Shown one piece after another: positions 9,347 to 18,433 of a stretch of 64,000 nt of DNA. The notes beneath the pieces are model-generated. The model saw only the letters and a list, made by a program, of their open reading frames with translations. It was not told the DNA's origin and did not search any database. The position numbers were made by a program, and so were the translations under genes. Where the stretch lies: assembly GCF_017310035.1 (NCBI RefSeq), contig NZ_CP022296.1, positions 4,340,001-4,404,000 of the forward strand, read 5' to 3'. The stretch's first letter is position 1; each line of letters opens with the position of its first letter. The DNA is from Nocardioides sp. S5. GTDB taxonomy: Bacteria; Actinomycetota; Actinomycetes; Propionibacteriales; Nocardioidaceae.

Positions 9347-10879
9347 ATGGACTGGAACGCGTTCCTTGACGGCTTCGGCGTCGTGACACAACCGGGCAAC
9401 CTGCTCTACTGCCTCATCGGCGTCGTCATCGGCATGCTCATCGGCGTGCTGCCCGGCCTCGGCCCCGCCGCCACGATGGCCATCTTGTTGCCGATCGCCT
9501 ACAACGCCAACGACCCGGTCGCCGCCATCATCATGCTGGCCGGCATCTACTACGGCGCGCAGTACGGCGGCACCATCACCTCGGTGCTGCTGCGGATCCC
9601 TGGCGAGGCCAGCTCGGTCGTCACCGTCTTCGACGGCTTCGCGCTGGCCAAGCAGGGCCGGGCCGGGACGGCCCTCGGGATCGCTGCCATCGGCTCCTTC
9701 GTCGGCGCCACGGTGTCGATCATCGGGCTCACCCTGCTCGGCCCGGTCGTGGCGGGCTTCGCGCTCGACTTCGGCCCCCCGGAGTACGCCGCCCTCGCCC
9801 TGCTCGGCGTACTGCTGGTCGCCACGATCGGCAGCGGCCACACCGTCAAGGCCCTTGCCGCCGCTGCGGTGGGCCTCCTCCTGGCGACCGTCGGGAGCGA
9901 CAGCTTCACCAGCGCCAACCGCTTCACCTTCGGCAGCCTGAACCTCGAGGGCGGCATCGACTTCGTCGTCGTCGCGATGGGTCTCTTCGGTGTCGGGGAG
10001 ATCCTCTACAACCTGGAGGAGCGCCACGGCAAGCCCCACGTCCCCGCCGCCATCGCGAACATCTGGCCCTCGCGCAAGGACCTCAGGGAGGCCACGCCGG
10101 CCATCGGCCGCGGCTCGTTCATCGGCTTCTTCCTCGGCGTCCTGCCCGGAGGCGGTGCCGTGATGGCTTCGCTCGCGGCGTACGCAGCGGAGAAGCGGGT
10201 CGCCAAGGACCCGTCCCGGTTCGGCCGGGGCGCCATCGAGGGGGTCGCCGGACCCGAGTCGGCCAACAACGCAGCGGCCACCTCGTCCTTCATCCCCCTC
10301 CTCACGATCGGCATCCCCGCCAACGCGTCGATGGCGATGCTCTACGCAGCACTGCTCGTCGTGGGCGTGACGCCGGGGCCGCAGCTGATCGACGAGCGGC
10401 CCGACCTCTTCTGGGGGGTCATCAACTCGATGTACATCGGGAACCTGATCCTCCTCCTGCTGAGCATCCCGCTGGTAGGGATCTTCGTGAGGATCCTGCG
10501 CGTGCGGCCGGCGATCCTGGCGCCGATCACGGCCCTGATCACGATCCTCGGCGTCTACACGATCAACAACTCGGTCTTCGACATCTTCGTCATGATCATC
10601 TTCGGCATCATCGGCTACCTGATGAAGAAGACCGGCTTCGAGCCCGGCCCGATGGTGCTGGCCTTCGTGCTCGGATCGCTCATCGAGTCGAGCTTCCGGC
10701 GGTCGATGCTGATCTTCGAGGGCGACCCGAGCGGATTCGTCACCCGTCCGATCTCCGGGACCATCCTCGCCTTCACCCTGCTCGTCATCGCGTTGCCGCT
10801 GGTGAAGAGGGCGTTCATCCGTCGCGCCGACGCCGAGACCCCCACCGACACCCACGACCAGGAAGTAGGCGTCAGATGA
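9347..10879 (+). CDS. tctA: tripartite tricarboxylate transporter large permease subunit TctA
   Basis: A 510-residue polytopic membrane protein of the TctA family. The signature PGLGPAATMAILLPI near residue 40 and a related second PGGGAVMASLAAY region mark the duplicated transport motif, followed by GPESANNAAATSSFIPLLT. It forms the proton- or sodium-coupled channel with TctB, loaded by TctC. The stop overlaps the usp start by 4 nt, so translation is probably coupled. Confidence 0.93.
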   Translation: MDWNAFLDGFGVVTQPGNLLYCLIGVVIGMLIGVLPGLGPAATMAILLPIAYNANDPVAAIIMLAGIYYGAQYGGTITSVLLRIPGEASSVVTVFDGFALAKQGRAGTALGIAAIGSFVGATVSIIGLTLLGPVVAGFALDFGPPEYAALALLGVLLVATIGSGHTVKALAAAAVGLLLATVGSDSFTSANRFTFGSLNLEGGIDFVVVAMGLFGVGEILYNLEERHGKPHVPAAIANIWPSRKDLREATPAIGRGSFIGFFLGVLPGGGAVMASLAAYAAEKRVAKDPSRFGRGAIEGVAGPESANNAAATSSFIPLLTIGIPANASMAMLYAALLVVGVTPGPQLIDERPDLFWGVINSMYIGNLILLLLSIPLVGIFVRILRVRPAILAPITALITILGVYTINNSVFDIFVMIIFGIIGYLMKKTGFEPGPMVLAFVLGSLIESSFRRSMLIFEGDPSGFVTRPISGTILAFTLLVIALPLVKRAFIRRADAETPTDTHDQEVGVR

Positions 10880-11271
10880 CCGTCCTCATCGGCTACGTGC
10901 CCACACCCGTCGGCGAAGCGGCCCTGGCGGCCGGCATCGAGGAGGCCGCCGCCCGCGGCGACGACGTGGTGATCCTCAACAGCCCACGTCGTGGCAGCAC
11001 CGTCGACATCACGCTGGTCGGCGACGACGAGGTCGCGCGCCTCGTCGACGCCGCCTCCGCCCAGGGGGTCACGGCGCGGGTCGACCAGGCCGACCACGGC
11101 GCCGACATCGTCGACACCTTCGCGGCCGCGGTCGAGCGCACCGGCGCCCGCCTGGTGGTGATCGGGCTGCGCCGTCGTTCCCCGGTCGGCAAGCTGGTGA
11201 CGGGCAGCGACGCCCAGCGGCTGCTGCTCGAGCTCGATGCGCCCGTGCTCGCGGTGAAGCCCCCGAAGTGA
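10876..11271 (+). CDS. universal stress protein (UspA) family protein
   Basis: This 131-residue single-domain Usp protein ends with the nucleotide-binding G-x2-G-type signature (GLRRRSPVGKLVTGSDAQRL) and the VLAVK strand. Its start overlaps tctA, and its stop overlaps gudD, by 4 nt each, so it is translationally coupled to both. Usp proteins are often encoded with TctABC or TRAP transporters and may modulate transport, but no specific role is established here. Confidence 0.85.
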   Translation: MTVLIGYVPTPVGEAALAAGIEEAAARGDDVVILNSPRRGSTVDITLVGDDEVARLVDAASAQGVTARVDQADHGADIVDTFAAAVERTGARLVVIGLRRRSPVGKLVTGSDAQRLLLELDAPVLAVKPPK

Positions 11272-12533
11272 GCCGCAGCCGCATCTCGCGGGTCGTCGTC
11301 ACGCCGGTCGCGTTCGAGGACCCGCCGCTCCTCAACGTCGTCGGCGTGCACCAGCCCTACGCCCTGCGCGCGATCGTCGAGCTGCACACCGACTCCGGGC
11401 TGCTGGGACTCGGGGAGACGTACGCCGACGAGACCCACCTCGCGCGGCTCGAAGCCGTCGCGTCCGCGCTCGGCGGGCACGACCCGTACGACCTGCACGG
11501 CCTGCGCCGCGTCGTCACCGAGGTCCTCGGCCGAGAGGCCGGCGGGGGCGGTGCGTCGTTCGGCGGGATGCTCGACGTCGACTCGGCGGTCGACACCGTC
11601 TACTCCCCCTTCGAGGTCGCCTGCCTCGACGTGCAGGGGCGCGAGGCGGGCGTGCCGGTCAGCGACCTGCTCGGCGGCGCCGTGCGCGAGCGGGTGCCGT
11701 TCAGCGGATACCTCTTCTACAAGTGGGCCGGGCACCCGGGCTCCGCCGACGACGCGTGGGGCGAGGCGCTCACCCCCGAGGGGATCGTCGCCCAGGCCCA
11801 CCGGATGGTCGACGGCTGGGGATTCGGCTCGCTCAAGCTCAAGGGTGGCGTGCTCCACCCCGACGAGGAGTGCGACGCGATCGAGGCGCTGCGCGACGCC
11901 TTCCCCGACCTTCCGCTGCGGCTCGACCCCAACGGCGCCTGGACTCCGGCGACCTCCCTGGAGGTCGCCTCCCGGCTCGCCGGCGTCGTGGAGTACCTCG
12001 AGGACCCGACCCCCGGCATCGCCGGCATGGCCGAGGTCGCCGCCGGCACGGACGTCCCGCTGGCGACCAACATGTGCGTCATCGCGATGGAGCACCTGCC
12101 CCCGGCGATCGCGCAGGACGCGGTGCAGGTCGTGCTGTCCGACCACCACCTGTGGGGCGGGCTCCGGAAGTCCGCGCTGCTCGGAGGCATCACCGACGTG
12201 TGGGGCATGGGGCTGTCGATGCACAGCAACTCCCACCTCGGCGTCTCGCTCGCAGCGATGGTCCACCTCGCAGCCGCGACACCGAACCTGACGTACGCCT
12301 GCGACACCCACTACCCCTGGAAGACCCAGGATGTGGTCGCGGACGGCGTGCTGTCGTTCTCGGACGGGTCGGTCGCCGTGCCGACCGGCCCGGGACTGGG
12401 CGTCGACCTCGACCGCGACCGGCTCGGCGAGCTGCACGAGCTCTACCTGTCGTGCGGCGTGCGCCGGCGCGAGGACACCGTCTACATGCGCTCGATCCAG
12501 CCGGACTTCGAGGTCAACACCTCGCGCTGGTGA
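11268..12533 (+). CDS. gudD: glucarate dehydratase (enolase superfamily)
   Basis: The 421-residue enzyme would convert D-glucarate to 5-dehydro-4-deoxyglucarate, the KdgD substrate. It shows the K-x-K motif at K190/K192 (SLKLKGG), metal ligands in RLDPNGAW and YLEDPTPG, TNMCVIAMEH, and the MHSNSHLGVS His segment characteristic of glucarate dehydratases. GTG at 11268 overlaps the usp stop. It ends the tctCBA-usp-gudD operon, just before a large inverted repeat. Confidence 0.92.
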   Translation: MSRSRISRVVVTPVAFEDPPLLNVVGVHQPYALRAIVELHTDSGLLGLGETYADETHLARLEAVASALGGHDPYDLHGLRRVVTEVLGREAGGGGASFGGMLDVDSAVDTVYSPFEVACLDVQGREAGVPVSDLLGGAVRERVPFSGYLFYKWAGHPGSADDAWGEALTPEGIVAQAHRMVDGWGFGSLKLKGGVLHPDEECDAIEALRDAFPDLPLRLDPNGAWTPATSLEVASRLAGVVEYLEDPTPGIAGMAEVAAGTDVPLATNMCVIAMEHLPPAIAQDAVQVVLSDHHLWGGLRKSALLGGITDVWGMGLSMHSNSHLGVSLAAMVHLAAATPNLTYACDTHYPWKTQDVVADGVLSFSDGSVAVPTGPGLGVDLDRDRLGELHELYLSCGVRRREDTVYMRSIQPDFEVNTSRW

Positions 12534-12536
12534 CAC

Positions 12537-12641
12537 CTTTCGCCGGTCGAGGTGCGAGGAGCGCCAGCGACGAGCCTCGAGACCTGCGAACCCCGAGCGG
12601 GGTCTCGAGGCTCGCTGCGCTCGCACCTCAACCGCCGAAGG
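12537..12641. repeat. paired palindromic repeats forming a large hairpin between convergent genes
   Basis: Two copies of the dispersed repeat (GGTTGAGGTGCGAG ... CGAGCCTCGAAACC type) lie head to head. The GGTCGAGGTGCGAG arm at about 12545-12558 faces CTCGCACCTCAACC at about 12620-12633. CGAGCCTCGAGACC faces GGTCTCGAGGCTCG around a short centre. It separates gudD from the convergent fadR-type gene and could act as a bidirectional terminator, though it has no T tract. Confidence 0.75.
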
Positions 12642-12644
12642 CGA

Positions 12645-13319
12645 TCAGGTGACGCGGCGGCGGGTGTTGCCCAGGTGGAGGCGCATCGCGGCGCGCGCGC
12701 TCTCCACGTCACCGGCCAGGACCGCCGCGGCGACGTTGTCGTGCTCGCGCTGGACCCGCTCGACGTGGCTGGCGTCCGTCATGGAGTACGCCGCGTTGAG
12801 GCGGGTGCGCGGCAGCATGATCATCATCGGCCCGAGCGAGCCGAGCAGGTCGACGTAGAACCGGTTGCCGGTCGCGCGGGCGACGGCGAGGTGGAACGCG
12901 AAGTCCGCCTCGACGGCCCCCTCGTGGCCCGCCCGGGTGAAGCCGGACATCGCCTCCTCGATCGCGGTGACGTCGGCGGCCGTGTGGTGCCGCGCGGCCA
13001 GCGCGGCCGCCTCGCTCTCCACGCCGATGCGGAAGTCGAGCATCGCCAGGACGTCGGCGTGGGTGCGGATGGCGGACGACTCGACGCTGAACGACGACGT
13101 CTCGGGCACCGCGAGCACGAAGGACCCGCGCCCCTGCTGGGTCTCGACGAGGCCCTCGGCCCGGAGCCGGGTCACGGCCTCACGCACGACCGTGCGCGAG
13201 ACGGCGTACTCCTCGATGAGCTCCGACTCCGACGGCAGCTTGGCGCCGGGGGCGAGGTCGCCGGCCAGGATCTTGTCCTTGAGGCCGGCGACCACGCGCT
13301 GGGCGAGAGTGGTCGTCAC
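12645..13319 (-). CDS. GntR-family (FadR subfamily) transcriptional regulator
   Basis: A 224-residue regulator. The N-terminal winged HTH includes LPSESELIEEYAVSRTVVREAVTRL and the QQGRGSFV wing. The C-terminal FCD ligand domain has DFRIGVESEAAALAARHH and metal-ligand-type histidines (FHLAVARATGN, HLGNTRRR). GTG at 13319 overlaps the dehydratase stop by 4 nt, so the regulator is coupled to the enzyme gene. It probably represses its own operon through the palindrome at 14497-14529, with a sugar acid as inducer. Confidence 0.88.
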   Translation of the reverse strand: MTTTLAQRVVAGLKDKILAGDLAPGAKLPSESELIEEYAVSRTVVREAVTRLRAEGLVETQQGRGSFVLAVPETSSFSVESSAIRTHADVLAMLDFRIGVESEAAALAARHHTAADVTAIEEAMSGFTRAGHEGAVEADFAFHLAVARATGNRFYVDLLGSLGPMMIMLPRTRLNAAYSMTDASHVERVQREHDNVAAAVLAGDVESARAAMRLHLGNTRRRVT

Positions 13320-14473
13320 GCCGTGAAGGTAGCGGTCTCCACCGTGAGCTCGCGCATGCGCTCGGTGAGCGTGAAGCCGAGGCCCGGGCGGTCCGGCACG
13401 AAGATCTGGCCGTCGTGGATGTCGATGCGCTCCTCGAAGAGCGGGTTGAGCCACTCGAAGTGCTCGACCCACGGCTCGGTGGGGTACGTCGCCGCGAGGT
13501 GGAGGTGGATCTCCATGGCGTAGTGCGGGGCGAGGTCGAGGCGGTGGTGGGCGGCGAGCGTCGCGAAGCGGAGGAACGGCGTGATGCCGCCGATGCGCGG
13601 GGCGTCGGGCTGCACGATGCCGCGGTAGCCGGCGTCGACCAGGCCCATGTGCTCGTCGACCGAGGTGAGCATTTCGCCGGTGGCGATCGGGGTGTCGAAG
13701 GTCCGCGAGAGGTCGGCGTGGCCGACGTGGTCCCACGCGTCGAGCGGCTCCTCGACCCAGACCAGGTCGAACTGCTCGAGCTCGCGGCACATCCGGCGCG
13801 CGCGGGCGCGGTCCCACTGCTGGTTGGCGTCGACCATGAAGGGGCCGTCGCCGAGGTGCTCGCGCAGGGCTGCCACGCGGCGCAGGTCCTCGCGCCAGTC
13901 GGGCTGGCCGACCTTGATCTTGATGCCGCCGATGCCCGACTCGATCGAGGCGGTGGCCTTCTCCTTGATCTCCTCGACGGAGGCCTGGAGGAAGCCGCCG
14001 GACGTGTTGTAGACGCGGCACGAGTCGCGGTGCGCGCCGAGCAGCTTGGCGAGCGGGAGTCCGGCGCGGCGGGCCTTGAGGTCGTAGAGGGCGACGTCCA
14101 GCGCTGCGACGGCCTGCGTGGCGACACCGGAGCGGCCGACCGAGGCACCGGCCCACATCAGCGACTCGTAGATCTTGGCGATGTCGCTGGGGTCCTGGCC
14201 GATCGCGACGTCCATGACCTCCTTGAGGTGGGCGTACTGCGCCTTGCCGCCGGCCCGCTTGGAGTAGCTGAAGCCCATCCCCTCGAAGCCGTGCTCGGTG
14301 GTGAGCTCGACGAAGAGCATGACCGTCTCGGTCAGCGGCTTCTGCCGCCCGGTGAGCACCTTCGCGTCGCTGACCGGGTTGGGCAGCGGCAGGACCACGT
14401 GCGACAGCGTCACGCTGCGGATGCGGTCCCCCGTGGCGGCGGTCGCGGCGGGCGGGGTCAGGGTCTGCGTCAT
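13316..14473 (-). CDS. mandelate racemase/enolase-family dehydratase, galactarate/L-talarate type
   Basis: A 385-residue enolase-superfamily enzyme. Active-site residues visible are K185 and K187 (IKIKVGQ), metal ligands D215 (MVDANQQW), E241 (WVEEPL) and E267 (ATGEML), and His317 in LAPHYAMEIH. This set matches L-talarate/galactarate dehydratases, which yield 5-dehydro-4-deoxyglucarate and would join the KdgD branch. The ATG at 14473 has GAGGAA upstream. A glucarate/altrarate specificity cannot be excluded. It is cotranscribed with the GntR regulator. Confidence 0.8.
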   Translation of the reverse strand: MTQTLTPPAATAATGDRIRSVTLSHVVLPLPNPVSDAKVLTGRQKPLTETVMLFVELTTEHGFEGMGFSYSKRAGGKAQYAHLKEVMDVAIGQDPSDIAKIYESLMWAGASVGRSGVATQAVAALDVALYDLKARRAGLPLAKLLGAHRDSCRVYNTSGGFLQASVEEIKEKATASIESGIGGIKIKVGQPDWREDLRRVAALREHLGDGPFMVDANQQWDRARARRMCRELEQFDLVWVEEPLDAWDHVGHADLSRTFDTPIATGEMLTSVDEHMGLVDAGYRGIVQPDAPRIGGITPFLRFATLAAHHRLDLAPHYAMEIHLHLAATYPTEPWVEHFEWLNPLFEERIDIHDGQIFVPDRPGLGFTLTERMRELTVETATFTA

Positions 14474-14496
14474 GGGGTTCCTCACGTCGTCTCGTA

Positions 14497-14529
14497 CTTG
14501 TATGATGAGTGTGCAACTCATTACACAAG
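14497..14529. promoter_or_regulatory. imperfect palindromic operator upstream of the dehydratase-gntR operon
   Basis: CTTGTATGATGAGT (14497-14510) and ACTCATTACACAAG (14516-14529) are inverted repeats with 12 of 14 positions matching around GTGCA. The TTGTATGAT core is typical of GntR/FadR operators. It sits 24 nt before the dehydratase ATG, so occupancy would block the promoter. Assignment to the adjacent regulator is an inference. Confidence 0.6.
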
Positions 14530-14558
14530 TGCGTCAACCCCCGAGGAGAACAGCCGTG

Positions 14559-15491
14559 TCACCCGACCGGGGTCACCAGCTCGCCGCGCTCGAGGAAGGC
14601 GTCGACGTTGTCCAGCACGAGCCGCCCCATCGCCTCGCGGGTCTGGGTGGTCGCACTCCCGACGTGCGGCAGCAGCACGACGTCGTCACGCTGCAGCAGC
14701 GCCACCGGGACGTGGGGCTCGTCGGCGAAGACGTCGAGCCCGGCGCCGGCGATCCGGCCCTGCTCCAGCGCAGCCAGCAGCGCGTCCTCGTCGACCACCG
14801 AGCCGCGCGCGACGTTGACCAGGTATCCGTCCGCGCCCAGCGCGTCGAGGACGTCCGCGTCCACGAGCCGCTCGGTGCCCGCTCCACCCGGCGTCAGCAC
14901 CACCAGCACGTCGCTGGCGCGGGCGAGCTCGACCGGACTCGGGTGGTAGGTCCAGGCGACGTCCTTGGCGCTGCGCGAGTGGTAGTGGACCTCGGCCCCG
15001 AAGGCCTCCAGCCGCGCCGCCGCGGCCGTGCCGATGCGGCCGAGGCCGAGCACCCCGACGACCGCGCCGCGCACGTCGCGGGCCAGCGGCATCTTCTCGC
15101 CGCGGGCCCATGCACCGCTGCGGACGAACCGGTCCGCAGCGGTGACGCCGCGCAGCACGTCGACGACCAGCACCGCCGCCAGGTCGGCCACCGCGTCGGT
15201 CAGGACGTGGGGGGTGTTCGACACCACGACGCCGCGACGGGTGGCCTCCGGCACGTCGATGTTGTCGTGGCCGACACCGAAGTTGACGATCGCGCGCAGG
15301 TCCGGGAGCGCGTCCATCTCGGCGGGACCCACCTTCGCGCCCCCACCGACGACCGCGACGTCGACCCCCGTCGGGTCAGCGAGGTCGGCCCGCGCTGGCG
15401 CGGCGTACCGCTCGGTGAGCCACTGGCGCACGAAGGGCATCAGCCCGCCGAGCTGGACGACACGGACCGGGCGCTGGGCGTCGGGAGTCAT
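14559..15491 (-). CDS. D-isomer-specific 2-hydroxyacid dehydrogenase (glyoxylate/hydroxypyruvate reductase-like)
   Basis: A 310-residue NAD(P)H-dependent dehydrogenase. It has the catalytic-domain GVGHDNIDVPEA segment, the Rossmann loop VGVLGLGRIGTAAAARLEAFG, the conserved Arg in NVARGSVVDEDALL, Glu in the DVFADEP region and the catalytic His in VLLPHVGSAT. A GTG directly before the chosen ATG is an equal alternative; AAGGATG serves both. Beside the diacid genes it might reduce glyoxylate, hydroxypyruvate or tartronate semialdehyde; substrate unknown. Confidence 0.85.
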   Translation of the reverse strand: MTPDAQRPVRVVQLGGLMPFVRQWLTERYAAPARADLADPTGVDVAVVGGGAKVGPAEMDALPDLRAIVNFGVGHDNIDVPEATRRGVVVSNTPHVLTDAVADLAAVLVVDVLRGVTAADRFVRSGAWARGEKMPLARDVRGAVVGVLGLGRIGTAAAARLEAFGAEVHYHSRSAKDVAWTYHPSPVELARASDVLVVLTPGGAGTERLVDADVLDALGADGYLVNVARGSVVDEDALLAALEQGRIAGAGLDVFADEPHVPVALLQRDDVVLLPHVGSATTQTREAMGRLVLDNVDAFLERGELVTPVG

Positions 15492-15580
15492 CACGCCATC
15501 CTTGCGGGGCCGGGGCGGGACCGTCCAAGACGTCCTCGCTATCGCGCGATACCCACGACTGCGCACGGGAGGGACGGGGC

Positions 15581-16492
15581 ATGGACCTGCTGATCGGCTT
15601 CGCGACCATCCTCGTGGTCATCGCCGCGGGCGCTGCGCTCGCGCACGTCGGCGTGCTCGACCGCAGCTCCCAGCGGACCCTGGGCGAGATCGCGTTCTTC
15701 GTCGCCTCGCCCGCGCTCATGGTCATCACGATCAGCCAGGTCCACCTCGAGGCCGCCGCCGACAACCTCATCGCCTCCTCGGTGTCGCTGGCCGCGTGCT
15801 TCGCGGCGTACGTCCTGCTGGCCCGGCTGCGCTGGGGCCTGTCGACCGGTCCGCTGCTGATCGGCGCGCTGACGTCGTCCTACGTCAATGCCGGCAACCT
15901 CGGCATCGCGATGGCGGCCTACGTCGTCGGCGACATCACCGTCGTCGTGCCCACGCTGCTCGTGCAGATGATGGTCGTCCAGCCGATCGCCCTGATCGTG
16001 CTCGACCGGATCACCGGGCGGGGCGAGGGCGCCGGTGCCGCGCTCCGTCGCCTCGTGACCAACCCGCTGACCATCTCGGCCGTCGTCGGGGTCGTGCTCG
16101 CGCTCACCGGGTGGCAGCTGCCTCAGGCCGTGGAGTCCCCGCTCGAGATGATGGCCGGCGCCGCGATCCCGCTGATGCTGATGTCGTACGGCGCCGCGCT
16201 GAGGTTGAGCCCGCCGCTGGGTCGAGCGGGCCACAACGGCGAGGTGCTGCTCGCCAGCATGCTCAAGCTGGCCGTCATGCCGGTGGTCGCGTGGGGCGTC
16301 GGGGTGGGGCTCGGCCTGGACGACCGGGTCCTGCTCGGTGTCGTGATCACCGCCGCGCTGCCGACCGCGCAGAACATCTTCCTGCACGCCACCCGCTACC
16401 GGGTCGGGGAGGATGTGGCACGGGAGACGATCCTCATCACCACCCTGGCCTCGCTCCCGGTGGCCCTCCTCGTCGCCGTCCTGCTCGGCTGA
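15581..16492 (+). CDS. AEC-family (auxin efflux carrier-like) permease
   Basis: A 303-residue protein with about ten hydrophobic segments and a central hydrophilic break near residue 145-155. It has the NAGNLGIAMAAYVVGD motif in the first half and TAALPTAQNIFLHATRY in the second, both typical of AEC transporters. Relatives move malate or other organic acids. It diverges from the hydroxyacid dehydrogenase and lies 20 nt before a FAD-linked oxidase gene, suggesting a hydroxyacid substrate. Confidence 0.87.
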   Translation: MDLLIGFATILVVIAAGAALAHVGVLDRSSQRTLGEIAFFVASPALMVITISQVHLEAAADNLIASSVSLAACFAAYVLLARLRWGLSTGPLLIGALTSSYVNAGNLGIAMAAYVVGDITVVVPTLLVQMMVVQPIALIVLDRITGRGEGAGAALRRLVTNPLTISAVVGVVLALTGWQLPQAVESPLEMMAGAAIPLMLMSYGAALRLSPPLGRAGHNGEVLLASMLKLAVMPVVAWGVGVGLGLDDRVLLGVVITAALPTAQNIFLHATRYRVGEDVARETILITTLASLPVALLVAVLLG

Positions 16493-16512
16493 GCACCTTC
16501 CAAGGAGAGTGC

Positions 16513-17925
16513 ATGAACGACCTGCTCGCCCGCCTGCGGTCCACCGTCGGCGACGACCACGTGCTGACGGAGCCGGCCGCCGTATCGGCGCACGTCGTCG
16601 ACTGGACCGGCACCCACCGCGGGCGTGCGCTCGCGGTGGTCCGACCCGGGTCGACGGCCGAGGTGGCCGAGGTCGTGCGCGCGTGCGCGGAGACGCGTAC
16701 GCCTCTCGTCCCGCAGGGCGGCAACACCGGGCTGGTCGGCGGCGGGGTGCCCGACGGCTCCGGGACCGCGGTCGTGCTCTCGCTCGGGCGGATGCGGACC
16801 GTGCGCGACGTCGACCCGGTCGCAGGGACCGTCACCGTCGACGCCGGGGTGTTGCTCGCCGACGTGCAGGCCGCGGCCGCAGCCGTCGACCGCCTCTTCC
16901 CGATGTCGCTCGGCTCGGAGGGCAGCTGCACGATCGGCGGCAACCTGGCCACCAACGCCGGCGGCACCGCAGTGCTCCGCTACGGCATGACGCGCGAGCT
17001 GGTGCTCGGTCTCGAGGTGGTGCTGCCCGACGGCCGCGTCTGGGACGGACTGCGAGGCCTGCGCAAGGACAACACCGGCTACGACCTCACCCAGCTCTTC
17101 GTCGGTTCCGAGGGGACGCTCGGGGTGATCACCGGCGCCGTCCTGCGGCTCTTCCCGGCGACGCCCCGGCACGCGACCGCGTGGGTCGCGGTGCCGTCCG
17201 TCGCGGCTGCGGTGTCACTGCTCGGCACCGCGCAGGCGCACGCCGGGGTGCACCTGTCGACCTTCGAGATCGCCAACCGGCAGGCGGTCGATCTCGTCCT
17301 CGCGCACCTGCCCGGAGCCGTCGACCCGCTCGCAGCGCCGAGCGACTGGTACGTCCTGCTCGAGCTCGCCGGGTCGGCCTCCGACGACGGTCTCGACGCG
17401 ACGCTCGAGGCCCTGCTCGGCGAAGCGGTCGAGGCTGGGACAGCGAGCGACGCGGCCGTCGCCGGCAGTCCCGCCCAGCGGAGCGCACTGTGGTCGCTGC
17501 GCGAGGGGATCTCGGAGGTGCAGAAGGTCGAGGGCGCCACCCTCAAGCACGACGTCACCCTGCCGATCGCCGACCTCGCGAGGTGGACCGATGCGATGGG
17601 CCCGGTGCTGCAGGAGGTCCTGCCCGGGGTCCGGCCGGTGACCTACGGCCACGTCGGCGACGGCAACCTCCACTACAACCTCAACGCGCCGGTCGGTCGC
17701 GACGACGACCTCCGTGCGGCGGCCGGCGACCTCACGACGGCGATCCACGACGCGGTCGCCGCGGCGCACGGCTCCATCAGCGCCGAGCACGGCCTGGGGC
17801 GCAGCAAGGCGGCGGCAGCGGCGGCGTACAAGTCGGACGTGGAGGTCGACCTGATGCGCGCGGTGAAGCGAGCCCTCGACCCCCACGACCTGATGAACCC
17901 GGGCGTGCTGCTGACCGCTCCGTAG
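16513..17925 (+). CDS. FAD-binding oxidase, GlcD/D-lactate dehydrogenase type
   Basis: A 470-residue VAO-fold flavoprotein. FAD-binding motifs are PQGGNTGLVGG and SLGSEGSCTIGGNLATNAGG. The C-terminal oxidase cap has GHVGDGNLHYN and SAEHGLGRSK, whose histidines bind the metal and substrate carboxylate. It would oxidise a D-2-hydroxyacid such as glycolate, D-lactate or 2-hydroxyglutarate. ATG at 16513 has AAGGAG upstream. It is co-oriented with the AEC permease 20 nt away, so the pair may take up and oxidise a hydroxyacid. Confidence 0.88.
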   Translation: MNDLLARLRSTVGDDHVLTEPAAVSAHVVDWTGTHRGRALAVVRPGSTAEVAEVVRACAETRTPLVPQGGNTGLVGGGVPDGSGTAVVLSLGRMRTVRDVDPVAGTVTVDAGVLLADVQAAAAAVDRLFPMSLGSEGSCTIGGNLATNAGGTAVLRYGMTRELVLGLEVVLPDGRVWDGLRGLRKDNTGYDLTQLFVGSEGTLGVITGAVLRLFPATPRHATAWVAVPSVAAAVSLLGTAQAHAGVHLSTFEIANRQAVDLVLAHLPGAVDPLAAPSDWYVLLELAGSASDDGLDATLEALLGEAVEAGTASDAAVAGSPAQRSALWSLREGISEVQKVEGATLKHDVTLPIADLARWTDAMGPVLQEVLPGVRPVTYGHVGDGNLHYNLNAPVGRDDDLRAAAGDLTTAIHDAVAAAHGSISAEHGLGRSKAAAAAAYKSDVEVDLMRAVKRALDPHDLMNPGVLLTAP

Positions 17926-17935
17926 GCTGGCCTCC

Positions 17936-18358
17936 ATGAAGGCCCAGACACTCGGTCGCGTCCTGCTCGGCGGCTTCATGGTCACCGCCGGCGTCCTGCA
18001 CCTCACCACCCAGCGCGAGGAGTTCCGCGCGCAGGTGCCCGACTGGTTCCCCGTCGACGAGGACCTCACGGTGCTCGGCTCCGGGGTCGTGGAGATCGGG
18101 CTCGGCGCAGCGTTCGTCGCGCTGCCGCGGCACCGGCGGACGGTCGGGGTTCTGCTCGCCGCCTTCTTCGTCGCGATCTTCCCCGGCAACATCGCGCAGT
18201 ACGTCGAGGGCACCGACGCCTTCGGGCTCGACACCGACCGGGCGCGGCTCACCCGGCTGTTCTTCCAGCCGGTGCTGGTGCTGTGGGCGCTGTGGGCCGG
18301 AGGCCTGCTCGGGCGCCGGTCACGCACGGACCGGGACCTGCCTGCACACTCCTCCTGA
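17936..18358 (+). CDS. DoxX-like membrane protein
   Basis: This 140-residue protein has four hydrophobic segments (about residues 5-22, 45-62, 70-88 and 108-128) and the ARLTRLFFQPVLVLWALWA C-terminal helix typical of DoxX-like proteins. It starts 11 nt after the FAD oxidase stop and may be cotranscribed. Function unknown. Confidence 0.75.
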   Translation: MKAQTLGRVLLGGFMVTAGVLHLTTQREEFRAQVPDWFPVDEDLTVLGSGVVEIGLGAAFVALPRHRRTVGVLLAAFFVAIFPGNIAQYVEGTDAFGLDTDRARLTRLFFQPVLVLWALWAGGLLGRRSRTDRDLPAHSS

Positions 18359-18433
18359 GACCGACCCACGCCGCTGGTTTGGCGCGCGCTCACGGGGGCA
18401 CGAAGGGTGCAATCAGAAAGAGGGGGACCCGCC

